A stretch of DNA of 64,000 nucleotides from UBA7672 sp965279085 (GCA_965279085.1 OZ257149.1:4092001-4156000); one strand, 5' to 3'; shown: positions 10,631-19,343, counted from the first letter of the stretch. Program-made: numbers and translations. Notes: generated from the sequence alone by a model not told the origin.

Positions 10631-11044
10631 ATGTGGCGGACCATCCTGATCTTCGGGGCGATCCTGGCGGCTGCGGCGCTCGTGCTGCAGTGGTTGCAGT
10701 ACCAGCTGTTGGCGCGCACGCATCCCGGTGAACTCTATATCGCGCTGCTGGCGTTCGGCTTCATGGGCCTCGGCGTCTGGGCTGGAGCCAGGCTGTTCCG
10801 CCGCCCGGCGCCCGCCGCGTTCGAGCCCAACACCACGGTCCAGAAGACGCTCGGCATCAGCGACCGTGAAAAGGAAGTGCTGGAGTTGCTGGCGGCCGGA
10901 CGCTCCAACAAGGAAATCGCCAACCAGCTCGACGTCTCACCCAACACCGTGAAGACCCACGTCGCAAAGCTCTACGAAAAGCTGGAGGTCAGCCGTCGCA
11001 CGGAAGCCATCCTGCGGGCGCGCGAGCTGGGGATGATCAGGTAA
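10631..11044 (+). CDS. Membrane-anchored LuxR-type HTH regulator
   Basis: 137 aa. Two transmembrane segments (about residues 4-22 and 36-55) are followed by a LuxR/GerE helix-turn-helix (about 75-137): ISDREKEVLELLAAGRSNKEIANQL, then VSPNTVKTHVAKLYEKL. There is no receiver or sensor domain, so it is a one-component regulator tied to the membrane. It starts 11 bases after the preceding stop with a poor ribosome site (CGGGG), so it may be coupled to the paralogue pair. The next gene is a DUF4199 membrane protein, a recurrent neighbour of such regulators in Caulobacterales; they may form a sensor-regulator pair. Confidence 0.85.
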   Translation: MWRTILIFGAILAAAALVLQWLQYQLLARTHPGELYIALLAFGFMGLGVWAGARLFRRPAPAAFEPNTTVQKTLGISDREKEVLELLAAGRSNKEIANQLDVSPNTVKTHVAKLYEKLEVSRRTEAILRARELGMIR

Positions 11045-11162
11045 CGCAATGTAACGTCCCGGATTCCGGGCGATTTCACGGGGATCACCCTTTCGGGCGA
11101 TTGCGTTCAGGTCCGCCCCGGGCGCAGGGAAGGCGCATCGACAAACACCAGGGGGTTTCACC

Positions 11163-11705
11163 ATGCTGCCCATCATCCTGATCTACGGCGTCATCGGCGC
11201 GGTGATCGTCTTCATTCCGTGGATCGCTTTCCTGTTCACCTTCCAGGAGGGCGGCGGCCCGCCCAGCGAAAGCGCCGTCATCGGCTACGCCAGCATCCTG
11301 CTGGCGCTCACCATGGTCTTCCTCGGCGTCAAACAGCATCGCGACAGGAACAATGGCGGTGTCATCAAATTCCTCCCCGCCTTTGGCCTGGGCCTCGGCA
11401 TCAGCGTCGTGGCGACCTTCGGCTGGATCATCGGCTGGGAGGTTTATCTGGCCGGCACCGGCTTCGATTTCCCCACTTACTACTACGGCGCGATGATCGA
11501 CGCCGAACGCGCCGCGGGTGCGGATGCCGCGAAGCTGGCGAAGATCGCGGAAGAGCAGGCTGGGTTCGCTGAGATGTACAGCAACCCCGTGATGCGCGTC
11601 GGGATCACCTTCGTCGAGATGATCTGGGTCGGCGTGATCGTCTCCCTCATCTCCGCCGCGCTCCTCCGCAACAGCCGCTTCCTGCCCGCGCGGGCAGCTG
11701 CATAG
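11163..11705 (+). CDS. DUF4199 membrane protein
   Basis: 180 aa with four hydrophobic segments (about 5-27, 42-58, 73-95, 145-168), matching the DUF4199 layout: MVFLGVKQHRDRNNGG after the second helix and a conserved GI-x-F-x-E near the fourth (VGITFVEMIWVGVIVSLISA). The third and fourth helices are joined by a charged loop containing DAERAAGADAAKLAKIAEEQ. AGGGGG lies about 8 nt before ATG. Function unknown; the upstream LuxR-type gene is the probable functional partner. Confidence 0.85.
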   Translation: MLPIILIYGVIGAVIVFIPWIAFLFTFQEGGGPPSESAVIGYASILLALTMVFLGVKQHRDRNNGGVIKFLPAFGLGLGISVVATFGWIIGWEVYLAGTGFDFPTYYYGAMIDAERAAGADAAKLAKIAEEQAGFAEMYSNPVMRVGITFVEMIWVGVIVSLISAALLRNSRFLPARAAA

Positions 11706-11756
11706 GCGCTGCGCGTCGACATGGACCGGGAAGGGCCGCGGGCGTAGCTTTCAGCC

Positions 11757-12317
11757 ATGCGCCTCGCGGCTCCTCTCCTGTTCTGGCTGGCGGCTGCCGC
11801 CCCGGCGGCCGCGCAGACCTGCGAAGCCAGCGTCTATGGAAAGATCGGTGAGGTTGCAGTTGAACTCGCCGGCAACCAGCCCGGCGCCACCGCCAAAGTC
11901 AGCTGGGCCGCCGAAAGCCGCGAAGGCGTCGGCGTCGAAACCGAGAACTTCTCGCGCCCCGGCCTGCTCCTCGATTTCACGATGGACGGCGCGAAGCTGT
12001 CGCCGACAGACGTGATGGTCACCATCTCGCGCATTTCCGGCGAAGGCCGCAGCCGCCCGCCGCCGCTCTCCCAGTTGCGCGTGCAGGCGACACCCAAGGG
12101 CGGCACGGCGGCAAAGTGGCAAGCCGAAACGCCCGCCCCCGGCGAAGCCGCGCTCCTGAAACAGCTCCAGCAGAAATGGCCGGACGAACTCCTGATCGAA
12201 GCCTTCATCGGCGATCGCATTGTCGCCAGCTCCGTCTTCGACCTGACCGTGCTGCCCGCCGTGCGCGAAGCCGCGACCCAGGCCGCCGCCGATGCCGCGA
12301 AGTCCTGCTCCGGCTAG
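11757..12317 (+). CDS. Secreted hypothetical protein
   Basis: 186 aa with a clear signal peptide (MRLAAPLLFWLAAAAPAAAQ). The mature part has a Cys near each end (TCEASVYG and KSCSG), possibly one disulphide, and alternating beta-like segments around VSWAAESREG and LLLDFTMDGAKL. No family was recognised. The stop codon shares a CTAG palindrome with the stop of the convergent oppC-like gene, so the two coding regions overlap by 4 bases. Confidence 0.65.
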   Translation: MRLAAPLLFWLAAAAPAAAQTCEASVYGKIGEVAVELAGNQPGATAKVSWAAESREGVGVETENFSRPGLLLDFTMDGAKLSPTDVMVTISRISGEGRSRPPPLSQLRVQATPKGGTAAKWQAETPAPGEAALLKQLQQKWPDELLIEAFIGDRIVASSVFDLTVLPAVREAATQAAADAAKSCSG

Positions 12318-13213
12318 CGATCCTTCGGATCGAACGCGTCCCGCAGGCCATCGCCGATGAAGTTCAGCGAGAACAGCGTGATCACCATCGTCACCGCCGG
12401 CACGAACAGCATCCACGGATACGAGAACTCGCGCTGTCCCTCCGAGATCAGCCGCCCAAGCGACGTCAGCGGCTCGTTCACGCCAAGGCCGATGAACGAC
12501 AGGAAGCTCTCCTGCAGGATCACCACCGGCATGGTCAGGGTCACATAGACCGCCACCGGCCCCAGCAGGTTCGGCAGGATATGGCGCACGATGATGCCGA
12601 TGGGCTTCACGCCCGCCGCCCGCGCCGCCTCCACGAATTCCTTCTGCTTCAGCGCCAGCGTCTGCCCGCGCACGATCCGCGCCATGGTCATCCATTCCAC
12701 CGCGCCGATGGCGAGGAAGATCAGGAAGATGTGCCGCCCGAACACCACGGTCACGAGGATCACGAAGAAGATGAACGGCACGGCATAGAGCACGTCCACG
12801 ATCCGCATCATCAGCTGGTCGACTCGCCCGCCCGCAAAGCCCGCAATCGCGCCCCACGCCACGCCGATCACCAGCGACACCAGCGTCGCAATCAGCCCGA
12901 CCGCGAGCGAAATCTGCAACCCCGTCAGCACGCGCGCGACCATGTCGCGGCCATAGATGTCAGTGCCCAGCCAGTGCATGTTCTCGGTCGTGGGCGCGAG
13001 GTGCAGCCTGTCCTGGTACTGCGTGTCGAACGGATGCGGCCACACGAACGGACCGACAACGGCCAGCAGCGTCAGGATTGCCAGTACGACAAAGCCCGCA
13101 ATCGCGGCCTTATTGGCCAGCAGCCTGCGGCGCGTGTCATCCCACAGCGAGCGGCCCTTCACGGCGCGCGCCAGTACTTCTGCATTCTGTCCCGGGGCGG
13201 CGATCATGGTCAT
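12314..13213 (-). CDS. Peptide ABC transporter permease (OppC/DppC family)
   Basis: 299 aa inner-membrane permease of the BPD_transp_1 type. The N-terminal cytoplasmic stretch ends in SLWDDTRRRLLANKAAIAGF, the OppC_N domain, followed by six predicted helices. The EAA loop that docks on the ATPase is seen as EAARAAGVKPIGIIVRHILPN. Its start overlaps the end of the OppB-like gene by ATGA. The two permeases form the channel for the OppA-like protein at 7899-9497. Confidence 0.94.
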   Translation of the reverse strand: MTMIAAPGQNAEVLARAVKGRSLWDDTRRRLLANKAAIAGFVVLAILTLLAVVGPFVWPHPFDTQYQDRLHLAPTTENMHWLGTDIYGRDMVARVLTGLQISLAVGLIATLVSLVIGVAWGAIAGFAGGRVDQLMMRIVDVLYAVPFIFFVILVTVVFGRHIFLIFLAIGAVEWMTMARIVRGQTLALKQKEFVEAARAAGVKPIGIIVRHILPNLLGPVAVYVTLTMPVVILQESFLSFIGLGVNEPLTSLGRLISEGQREFSYPWMLFVPAVTMVITLFSLNFIGDGLRDAFDPKDR

Positions 13214-14151
13214 TCGAACCGCACCTTCGGATCAAGAACAGCATAGAGAATGTCGGCGAGCAGGTTCAGGAAGATGATCAGCCCGCCATAGAGGATCACC
13301 GCGCCCATGACGCGCGTGTAGTCGCGCGTCACCGCACCCTCGATAAAGGAAGCGCCAACGCCGGGAAGCCCGAACACGCTCTCGATGACGACCGAGCCCG
13401 TGATGACGCCCACAATGGCCGGCCCGAGATAGCTCACCACCGGAAGGATCGCCGCCGGCAGGGCATGCCGCACCATGATCCGGTATTCGCTCAGCCCTTT
13501 CGCCCGCGCCGTGCGGATGCTGTTGGAGCGCAGCACTTCGATCATCGAGGCTCGCATCAGCCGCGAGATGATCGCGATCTGCGGCAGCGCCAGCGTGACG
13601 ACCGGCAGGAAGGTGTTGTGGAAATTCATTCGCCCAAGATCGAGCCCGCCCGCCGCGAACCAGTGCAGCCACACGCCGAACACAAGGGAGAGCAATGGGC
13701 CCGTCACGAAAGTCGGGATCGATATCCCGATCATTGCGACGCTCATCGCCGAATAGTCGACGACCGAATTCTGCCGCATTGCCGCCAGCACGCCGAGCAT
13801 GACGCCGAAGAACAGCGCGATGGTGATCGCCAGCGCTCCGATGGTCAGCGAAACCGGCAGGCCCTCGGCCAGTAGCTCAGAAACCGACTTGTCGTAGACC
13901 TGCATCGAGGGCCCGAGGTCGCCCTGAATGACCTTGCCGACATATTCGAAATACTGCTCGTGCAGCGGCTTATCGAGGCCAAGGCTGGCCTTGAGATTGG
14001 CCTCCACCGCCGGCGTCAGCTTGCGCTCGGTCGAATACGGATTGCCCGGTGCCGCCCGCATCATGAAGAACGCGACCGTGATGATCGCCAGCATTGTGGG
14101 AATCGCCGCAAGAACCCTGCGGCCCGCATAGGCCCAGGGAATACGCGACAT
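13210..14151 (-). CDS. Peptide ABC transporter permease (OppB/DppB family)
   Basis: 313 aa with six predicted transmembrane helices. The first is YAGRRVLAAIPTMLAIITVAF, as in OppB. The EAA-loop sequence RTARAKGLSEYRIMVRHALP and the ending DILYAVLDPKVRFE are diagnostic. It is first in a two-gene operon with the OppC-like gene (ATGA overlap). The divergent gene at 14302 leaves 150 bases for promoters. Confidence 0.94.
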   Translation of the reverse strand: MSRIPWAYAGRRVLAAIPTMLAIITVAFFMMRAAPGNPYSTERKLTPAVEANLKASLGLDKPLHEQYFEYVGKVIQGDLGPSMQVYDKSVSELLAEGLPVSLTIGALAITIALFFGVMLGVLAAMRQNSVVDYSAMSVAMIGISIPTFVTGPLLSLVFGVWLHWFAAGGLDLGRMNFHNTFLPVVTLALPQIAIISRLMRASMIEVLRSNSIRTARAKGLSEYRIMVRHALPAAILPVVSYLGPAIVGVITGSVVIESVFGLPGVGASFIEGAVTRDYTRVMGAVILYGGLIIFLNLLADILYAVLDPKVRFE

Positions 14152-14301
14152 GATGCGGGAAAACCCAGACGACTTGGGCGACGAACGAGACTGGTCGGGC
14201 AGGGGTTACGTCCTCCGCATGGGCGGGCTTATATGAGGCAAATCATGAGCTTGCGCGCAAGAAGACAAATTTGCCGCGGCTGTTCACGTTGAGGAGCGGA
14301 A

Positions 14302-14718
14302 ATGGCGGATATCAGGCAGGTGACGAAAGACTTTGCGGTCGCCCCCCAGCTCGCGCTGGAGGATTTCGCCGACCTGAAAGCCCAGGGTTTCAAGCGCGTC
14401 ATCAACAATCGCCCCGATGGCGAAGCGCCTGACCAGCCGAGTTCCGCCGAAGTCGAGGCCGCCGTGACGGCCGCCGGTCTCACTTATGTCTATGCACCCT
14501 TCGTCGGCCAGCCAACGGCCGATGCCGTGAAGGCCGCGCTGCAGGCGCGCGAGAAAACTCTGGCCTTCTGCCGCTCCGGTACGCGCTCCGTCACCGCTTG
14601 GGCCTATGCCGAGGCGAGCGAGGGCATCGACGCCCAGCACATCGTCGAGGCCGCAGCCGATGTCGGCTACAATCTCGCGCCGCTGACACGGATGCTGCAG
14701 CAGCTTGGAGCGAAGTAG
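14302..14718 (+). CDS. TIGR01244/DUF442 family phosphatase- or sulfurtransferase-like protein
   Basis: 138 aa with a tyrosine-phosphatase-like fold (DUF442). The N-terminal FAVAPQLALEDFADLKAQGFKRVINNRPDGE is the family signature, and the active loop is FCRSGTRSVTAW, with the reactive Cys followed by Arg. GAGGAG lies 7 nt upstream of ATG. In other bacteria this domain is fused to a metallo-beta-lactamase fold (Blh/CstB-like proteins); here the next gene, 4 bases on, encodes such a fold, so the pair looks like a split version of that fusion. A role in sulfide or persulfide handling is possible but not proved. Confidence 0.85.
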   Translation: MADIRQVTKDFAVAPQLALEDFADLKAQGFKRVINNRPDGEAPDQPSSAEVEAAVTAAGLTYVYAPFVGQPTADAVKAALQAREKTLAFCRSGTRSVTAWAYAEASEGIDAQHIVEAAADVGYNLAPLTRMLQQLGAK

Positions 14719-14722
14719 CCAC

Positions 14723-15619
14723 GTGGCCGGGATACCTTTCGTCCGCGATGTGCAGTTCAAATACGGCGAGGCCGCGCAGGTCTCCCCGCGCATCCGCCGC
14801 GTGATCGCGGAGAACCCCGGCCCGTTCACCTATCTCGGCACCGGCGTCTACATCGTTGGAAAAGGAAAGGTCGCGGTGATCGATCCCGGTCCGGTGATCG
14901 ATGCGCATTTCGAGGCGCTGAAGCGCGCGCTCGACGGCGAGCAGGTCACGCACGTCTTCACCACGCACACCCACATGGATCATTCCCCGCTCGCCCATCC
15001 GCTGGCGAAGTGGGCTGGCTGCAGGGTCTATGGCCGTCCCGACCCGAACGTCGCCCATGCCGAAGTGACGATGGAGGAAGGGGGCGAGTCCGGCTTCAAG
15101 CCCGATGTCTTCGTCAACGACGGCGACACCTTCAGCGGCCCGGACTGGACGCTCGAGGCGATCGCCACGCCCGGCCACATGTCCAACCATGTCTGTTTCG
15201 CGCTGAAGGAAGAGAACGCGCTCTTCTCCGGCGATCACATCATGGGCTGGTCAACCACCGTGATCTCTCCGCCCGACGGCAACATGCGCGACTACTTCGC
15301 CAGCCTCGACAAGATCAGGCAACGCGGCTTCTCCACCCTCTGGCCCACGCACGGCCCGCCCATCACCGATGTCACGACCTTCATCGACGCCTACGCCACG
15401 CACCGCCGCGCCCGCGAGGCATCCATCGTCGCCCGCATGCAGGCCGGCGACACGCTGATCCCCGAAATGGTGAAGGTCATCTACAAGGACGTCGACAAAC
15501 GCCTCCACGTACCCGCCGCGCATTCCGTGCTCGCGCACATGATCCAGCTGGTTGAGGAAGGCCGCGCCATCGCCGACGGCCCGCTGACCTTGGCGACGCA
15601 TTACAGGCTGGCGGCGTAG
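14723..15619 (+). CDS. Metallo-beta-lactamase-fold hydrolase
   Basis: 298 aa from GTG 14723; a TTG at 14705 inside the preceding gene is an alternative. The zinc motif H-x-H-x-D-H is seen as HTHMDHSPLA (about residues 80-87), followed by TPGHMSNHVCF, the FSGDHIMGW aspartate, and the final WPTHGPP histidine. The layout follows the LACTB2/glyoxalase-II-like branch, with a C-terminal winged-helix-like segment (HRRAREASIVARMQAG). It is encoded 4 bases after the DUF442 gene, so co-translation and a joint role are likely. The substrate is unknown. Confidence 0.88.
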   Translation: MAGIPFVRDVQFKYGEAAQVSPRIRRVIAENPGPFTYLGTGVYIVGKGKVAVIDPGPVIDAHFEALKRALDGEQVTHVFTTHTHMDHSPLAHPLAKWAGCRVYGRPDPNVAHAEVTMEEGGESGFKPDVFVNDGDTFSGPDWTLEAIATPGHMSNHVCFALKEENALFSGDHIMGWSTTVISPPDGNMRDYFASLDKIRQRGFSTLWPTHGPPITDVTTFIDAYATHRRAREASIVARMQAGDTLIPEMVKVIYKDVDKRLHVPAAHSVLAHMIQLVEEGRAIADGPLTLATHYRLAA

Positions 15620-15635
15620 GGCAGTAAGCACCCTC

Positions 15636-15777
15636 TCTGGAAGCGGACCTTCAGGTCCGCGTTCCCCGCGAAGGCGGGGATCCAGGGCTGACGCAAAGTC
15701 TTGTTCCGCCCTGAAGCCTCAAGCCCGTGCCAGCCTTGCCGTCGTCCCTGGCCCGCCGCTTTCGCGGGGGATGCGGT
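15636..15777 (+). repeat. Dispersed inverted-repeat element, copy A (degenerate right end)
   Basis: Begins with TCTGGAAGCGGACC and continues through GCGTTCCCCGCGAAGGCGGG and TCTTGTTCCG, closely matching the element at 42647-42810 in the same orientation. The right half is recognisable (GCTTTCGCGGGG) but the right terminal inverted repeat is eroded. Confidence 0.75.
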
Positions 15778-15792
15778 GGAAGGAGCTCGCCT

Positions 15793-15898
15793 AATTCCGC
15801 GGAATCCAGACCCGCCTCGCGAAAACTTTCGCGAGCACTTCCAACGCTCTAACGAAAACGAAGTGGAGGATCTGGATCCACCTAGCCAACACCCACCC
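15793..15898 (+). repeat. Dispersed approximately 105-bp repeat, copy 1
   Basis: Shares with 36071-36174 (opposite strand) four near-exact blocks in the same order and spacing: AATTCCGCGGAATCC, ACCCGCCT, GCACTTCCAACGCTCT and TCTGGATCCACC. Between them the sequences differ. It sits directly after another repeat downstream of the metallo-hydrolase gene. Confidence 0.8.
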
Positions 15899-15978
15899 CA
15901 ACCGACCGCATACTCCGCGCAAGACATGAGCGGAGAAGTCCATGACCCTTGTCGCCCCGCGAACGGAAGAATTGGAAA

Positions 15979-16072
15979 GAATCGGAAGAATCCGAACTCC
16001 ACCGAAATCGGACGAATCCGACGAATCCGCCGATTCGGCAAATTTCACCGAATCCGAATCCGGAAAATCCGG
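15979..16072. repeat. GAATCCG-rich short repeat tract
   Basis: A stretch of about 95 bases built from irregular repeats of GAATCCG/GAATCGG and the reverse CCGATTCGG, ending at the sppA stop codon. No gene fits. The 15620-16072 interval as a whole holds only repeats. Confidence 0.65.
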
Positions 16073-17830
16073 CTAGCGCTCCACCACCGGCGGCGACCAG
16101 ACCTGCACGCCGGGCTCGCCCATCATGCGCAGCTGTTCCAGCACTGTCTGCGCGCGGTTGCGGCCGACGATGGCGCCCAGCGTGTCCATCACCTTCGCGT
16201 CCACGCCGCCTGCCTTGGCCTGGACCATCGTTCCCGCGATCAGGTCGAACGGCGTGGTGCGGTGGATCTGCATGCGCAGCGAGATGCCATCCTCCGGCTT
16301 GAACCCGGCCAGCGCCCGTGCCTCATCGATTGCCGCGATGAAGTCGCCGGTCTTGTCCACCAGTCCGTTCTTCAGCGCATCCTCGCCCGACCACACACGG
16401 CCACGCGCAATCTCCTGCACCTTCTGCAGCGGCATGTTGCGGCCTTCGGCTACCAGACCTGTGAAGCGGTCATAGGTCGCCTGCAGGCCTTCCAGCATCT
16501 TGGCGCGCTGTGTCGGCGTCAGCTTCTCCGCGGAGTACGCGGACGCAAACTCGCCACCCACTCGCACTTCATCAGGGTTCACGCCCCACTGCCGCAACCC
16601 GTCCGCGATCGCGAACTTGCCGCCAAACACGCCGATCGAGCCGGTGAGGGTGGACCGGTTGGCCACGATCGCGTCCGCGTCCGCAGCCACATAATACCCG
16701 CCCGAAGCCGCCATCGACCCCATCGAGACGACGACCTTCTTGCCCGCGGCCTTCACTTCTTTCACGGCATTCCAGATCTGATCCGACGCAACGGCCGATC
16801 CGCCGCCCGAGTCCACGCGGAACACCACAGCGTTGATCGACTTGTCCTTGGCGATCTCCAGCAGCTGCCTGGAAATGCGATCGGACGCGAACACAGGCGT
16901 CCCCAGCGACATGATGTCGATCGGCCCGCCATCGCCCGTCAGGATGTCGCCTTCGCCACCCACCACCGCGATCACCGCTTTCCCGCCGCGCATCGCGGGG
17001 ACGTACTCGGCAATCGAAACCAGCCTGCCGCCCGCACGCTGCTCGGCTGCCGCGGCCGCCTGTTCAGGATAGCCAAGCCGGTCCACCAGCTTTAGGTCCA
17101 CGGCCTGCTGCGCCTGATAGGGGCTCGCCTCCATCAGCGCGCGCATTGTCGCGGGATCGGTCTTCCGGTCGGCCGCGATATCCGCAATCGAGTGCGTCCA
17201 CACACTCGTCGCCAGCTCGGTCATCGCGCGGGCATGAGCGGGCGTGTAGCCCTGCTGTTTGTAGACGTCGGCTGCGTTCTTGTACTCGTAGAACTGCTCG
17301 ATCTCCGGATCGATCTTCAGCTTGTCCATCAGCCCGCCGAGGAACAGCGTCTCGAACGTGATGCCGGGCGTCTCGAATGTCGTGCCGGGCTGCAGCCAGA
17401 TCTCGTCCGCAGCCGAAATCGCTCGATAGGCCGCCGGGCCCGAGGCGAGGAAGCCCTGGCTGTGCGCGATGATGAACTTGTTCTTGGCCTTCAGGCGCAG
17501 GAAGGCTGCGCGAAGCTCCTCCGCACGCGAGGAGCCAAGGCTCATCTCCGCCGCCCGCACGAAGACGCCTTTCACTTCCGGATCGTCAGCCGCCGCGTTC
17601 AGGCGCAGCAGCACCTCAAGGAAGGACGTATCTGAGAACACGGCATTGAACGGATCGGCCGCCGGCTGGTCCGGCCAGCCATTGCGCAGGTCGATCTCCA
17701 GCACCGCGCTCCGCACTCGCGCCGGCTCGCCGGAGGGGATGAAGGACATGATGAGCACGAGCGGGATGAGCACGAAGAACACCACCAGGGCGGCCAGGCC
17801 CCCGAGGAAGGTGAGCAGGAAGGTTCTCAT
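16073..17830 (-). CDS. sppA: Signal peptide peptidase SppA, 67 kDa type
   Basis: 585 aa, the double-domain length of SppA67K. It degrades released signal peptides at the inner membrane. ATG 17830 is chosen because GGGAG lies 9 nt upstream; it gives an N-terminal anchor (MRTFLLTFLGGLAALVVFFV..). The N-terminal S49 repeat carries the general-base lysine in FYEYKNAADVYK; the C-terminal repeat carries the nucleophile in VVSMGSMAASGGYYVA, with GSIGVFGGKF next to it. Both residues of the Ser-Lys dyad are therefore present. Transcribed alone, with tRNA genes upstream. Confidence 0.95.
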   Translation of the reverse strand: MRTFLLTFLGGLAALVVFFVLIPLVLIMSFIPSGEPARVRSAVLEIDLRNGWPDQPAADPFNAVFSDTSFLEVLLRLNAAADDPEVKGVFVRAAEMSLGSSRAEELRAAFLRLKAKNKFIIAHSQGFLASGPAAYRAISAADEIWLQPGTTFETPGITFETLFLGGLMDKLKIDPEIEQFYEYKNAADVYKQQGYTPAHARAMTELATSVWTHSIADIAADRKTDPATMRALMEASPYQAQQAVDLKLVDRLGYPEQAAAAAEQRAGGRLVSIAEYVPAMRGGKAVIAVVGGEGDILTGDGGPIDIMSLGTPVFASDRISRQLLEIAKDKSINAVVFRVDSGGGSAVASDQIWNAVKEVKAAGKKVVVSMGSMAASGGYYVAADADAIVANRSTLTGSIGVFGGKFAIADGLRQWGVNPDEVRVGGEFASAYSAEKLTPTQRAKMLEGLQATYDRFTGLVAEGRNMPLQKVQEIARGRVWSGEDALKNGLVDKTGDFIAAIDEARALAGFKPEDGISLRMQIHRTTPFDLIAGTMVQAKAGGVDAKVMDTLGAIVGRNRAQTVLEQLRMMGEPGVQVWSPPVVER

Positions 17831-17941
17831 GCCGGACATCTCCCAAGCCGGACGCTGATCCGGCGGCCTCAAAGCCTTAACGGCAAACGCCCGGCGGTGA
17901 AACCGGGGCGGTTAGGCCAAGTTTTGGGGTGGGAGCGTTCC

Positions 17942-18018
17942 TGGTCGGAGTAGCTGGATTCGAACCAACGACCTCTTGCTCCCGAAGCAAGCGCTCTACC
18001 AGGCTGAGCTATACTCCG
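17942..18018 (-). tRNA. tRNA-Pro (CGG)
   Basis: 77 nt including an encoded CCA (17942-17944). The acceptor stem CGGAGTA/TACTCCG gives the C1-G72 pair and A73 typical of bacterial tRNA-Pro. The anticodon stem CTTGC/GCAAG encloses loop TTCGGGA with anticodon CGG. The T arm is GTTGG-TTCGAAT-CCAGC. Confidence 0.96.
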
Positions 18019-18188
18019 ACGGAGCGGGGCCTATAGCGGCTTTCCTTTTGGCGCGCAACGCCGGAAAAGACGCGGCAAACCAGCCGCTTCCGGCTGCCGG
18101 AAAACGCCAAAACTGCGTCAAAACAGGGTCACTTCCGGCAGTTGCTTTCCTCGCGCGAATTGCATAACTCTCCGCCCTCTCCCTGCAC

Positions 18189-18263
<75 letters not shown>

Positions 18264-18926
18264 GGGAGGTTTAGTCTCCGGCCCGTCGGCCGTTGAGGCG
18301 CGGAATTGACCCCAACTGTCCGGGACTTAGCGACAGAGATTCCTCCCAGAGACCCCCTTGCCGTTTGTATGCGCCGCGACTTCGGCCCGTTTGCGCGCGC
18401 GAGTCTCCAGAGCCTCGCGAAAAGTGGAAAGTCCAAGTCGTCGCCGAAATAGCAGAGACCACTTTCGCATCGTGGTCCCAGGAGAGATGCCGCATGACAG
18501 ATGTGGTTCTTCCTGACGCGCGCGCCGCAAGACGCGTTCGCGCGAAAATGCATCCGGGTCATTGCGCGACCAGATTGCCGGACACGTTGCAGAGCAACAT
18601 TTCCAGAGCGCGACTTAGGAGGGAAAGCGGCGGCCGACCCGTGATCTGATTGTGGAGTCGATACAGACATTCGACGCAAGGTCGTTGGAGTCTGATGCTG
18701 GCCCCAAATGAGACGGATGGCGTGTCTCGTGCACTTGTCCCGAATGGGTAAACCCATCCGGACGGCGCGGGAAGCAATCGGCGTCGGCATCGGCACCGGA
18801 GTATACCGTCAGCGGATTTCGCCGCGAGCGATCCCAAGCCCTATCCTGGCAGCCATGAAGATTTGAACGGCGCCGACCGGCGGTGCCCACAGGGGGCAGG
18901 AGCGATGACTGCGGTCGTAAGGATGA
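18264..18926. other. Gene-poor, apparently decayed stretch after tRNA-Gln
   Basis: About 660 bases in which no frame shows a recognisable protein, ribosome site or signal peptide. It begins at the 3' end of tRNA-Gln, a common integration site, and leads into a truncated regulator, so it may be the scar of a lost insertion. No flanking direct repeat of the tRNA end was found. Confidence 0.45.
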
Positions 18927-19343
18927 TCAGAGTCCACGCAACTCGCGCCTCGATCACCACCCGCTCGGGCTTCAGTGGTCAGCCGAAGTCATCGGGATAA
19001 TCCGGAGAGGGCTTGTGCCGTCTCAGTGCTCGGAAGCGAGGTTGTCCGCGCCGATGCAGGCGTGCGCGCCGTGATGGATGATCACCTCAGGAGATACTTC
19101 CAAGGCATCGCCGATCTGCTGGAGGATCCCGTGCAACGTGAGAAAGCGATCCCGCTGGTTTGCACAATGGTCGGGGCGCTGACGCTGTCCCGGCTTATCG
19201 ACGATCCTGACTTCTCCGACGCCGTGCTCCGAGAATCGCGCGACTTCATTCTGGAAGTCGCCGGCGTGTCTCCCAGCAGCTCCGGGAAACGGCGGAGCGC
19301 GCAGTCCTTGAGATCACGCAAATCCGCGAAGCCACGGAGATAA
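18927..19343 (+). pseudogene. TetR-family regulator remnant (C-terminal domain only)
   Basis: The readable part (from about SRSHRDNPERACAVSVLGSE, then VVRADAGVRAVMDDHLRRYF and IPLVCTMVGALTLSRLIDDP, ending near AVLRESRDFILEVAG) matches the ligand-binding C-terminal half of TetR/AcrR regulators with the HRDNP-x-x-x-C-A-V-x-x-L-G-S-E motif. The N-terminal helix-turn-helix is absent: the frame closes at a TGA at 18924, and no HTH was found in other upstream frames. A GTG at 18975 could start a fragment but has no good ribosome site. Best read as a 5'-deleted gene. Confidence 0.65.

Noticed and set aside
15701..17095. A 464-codon plus-strand frame across the repeats and sppA antisense
   Set aside because: Starts in repeat DNA and continues as antisense of sppA; no family signature.
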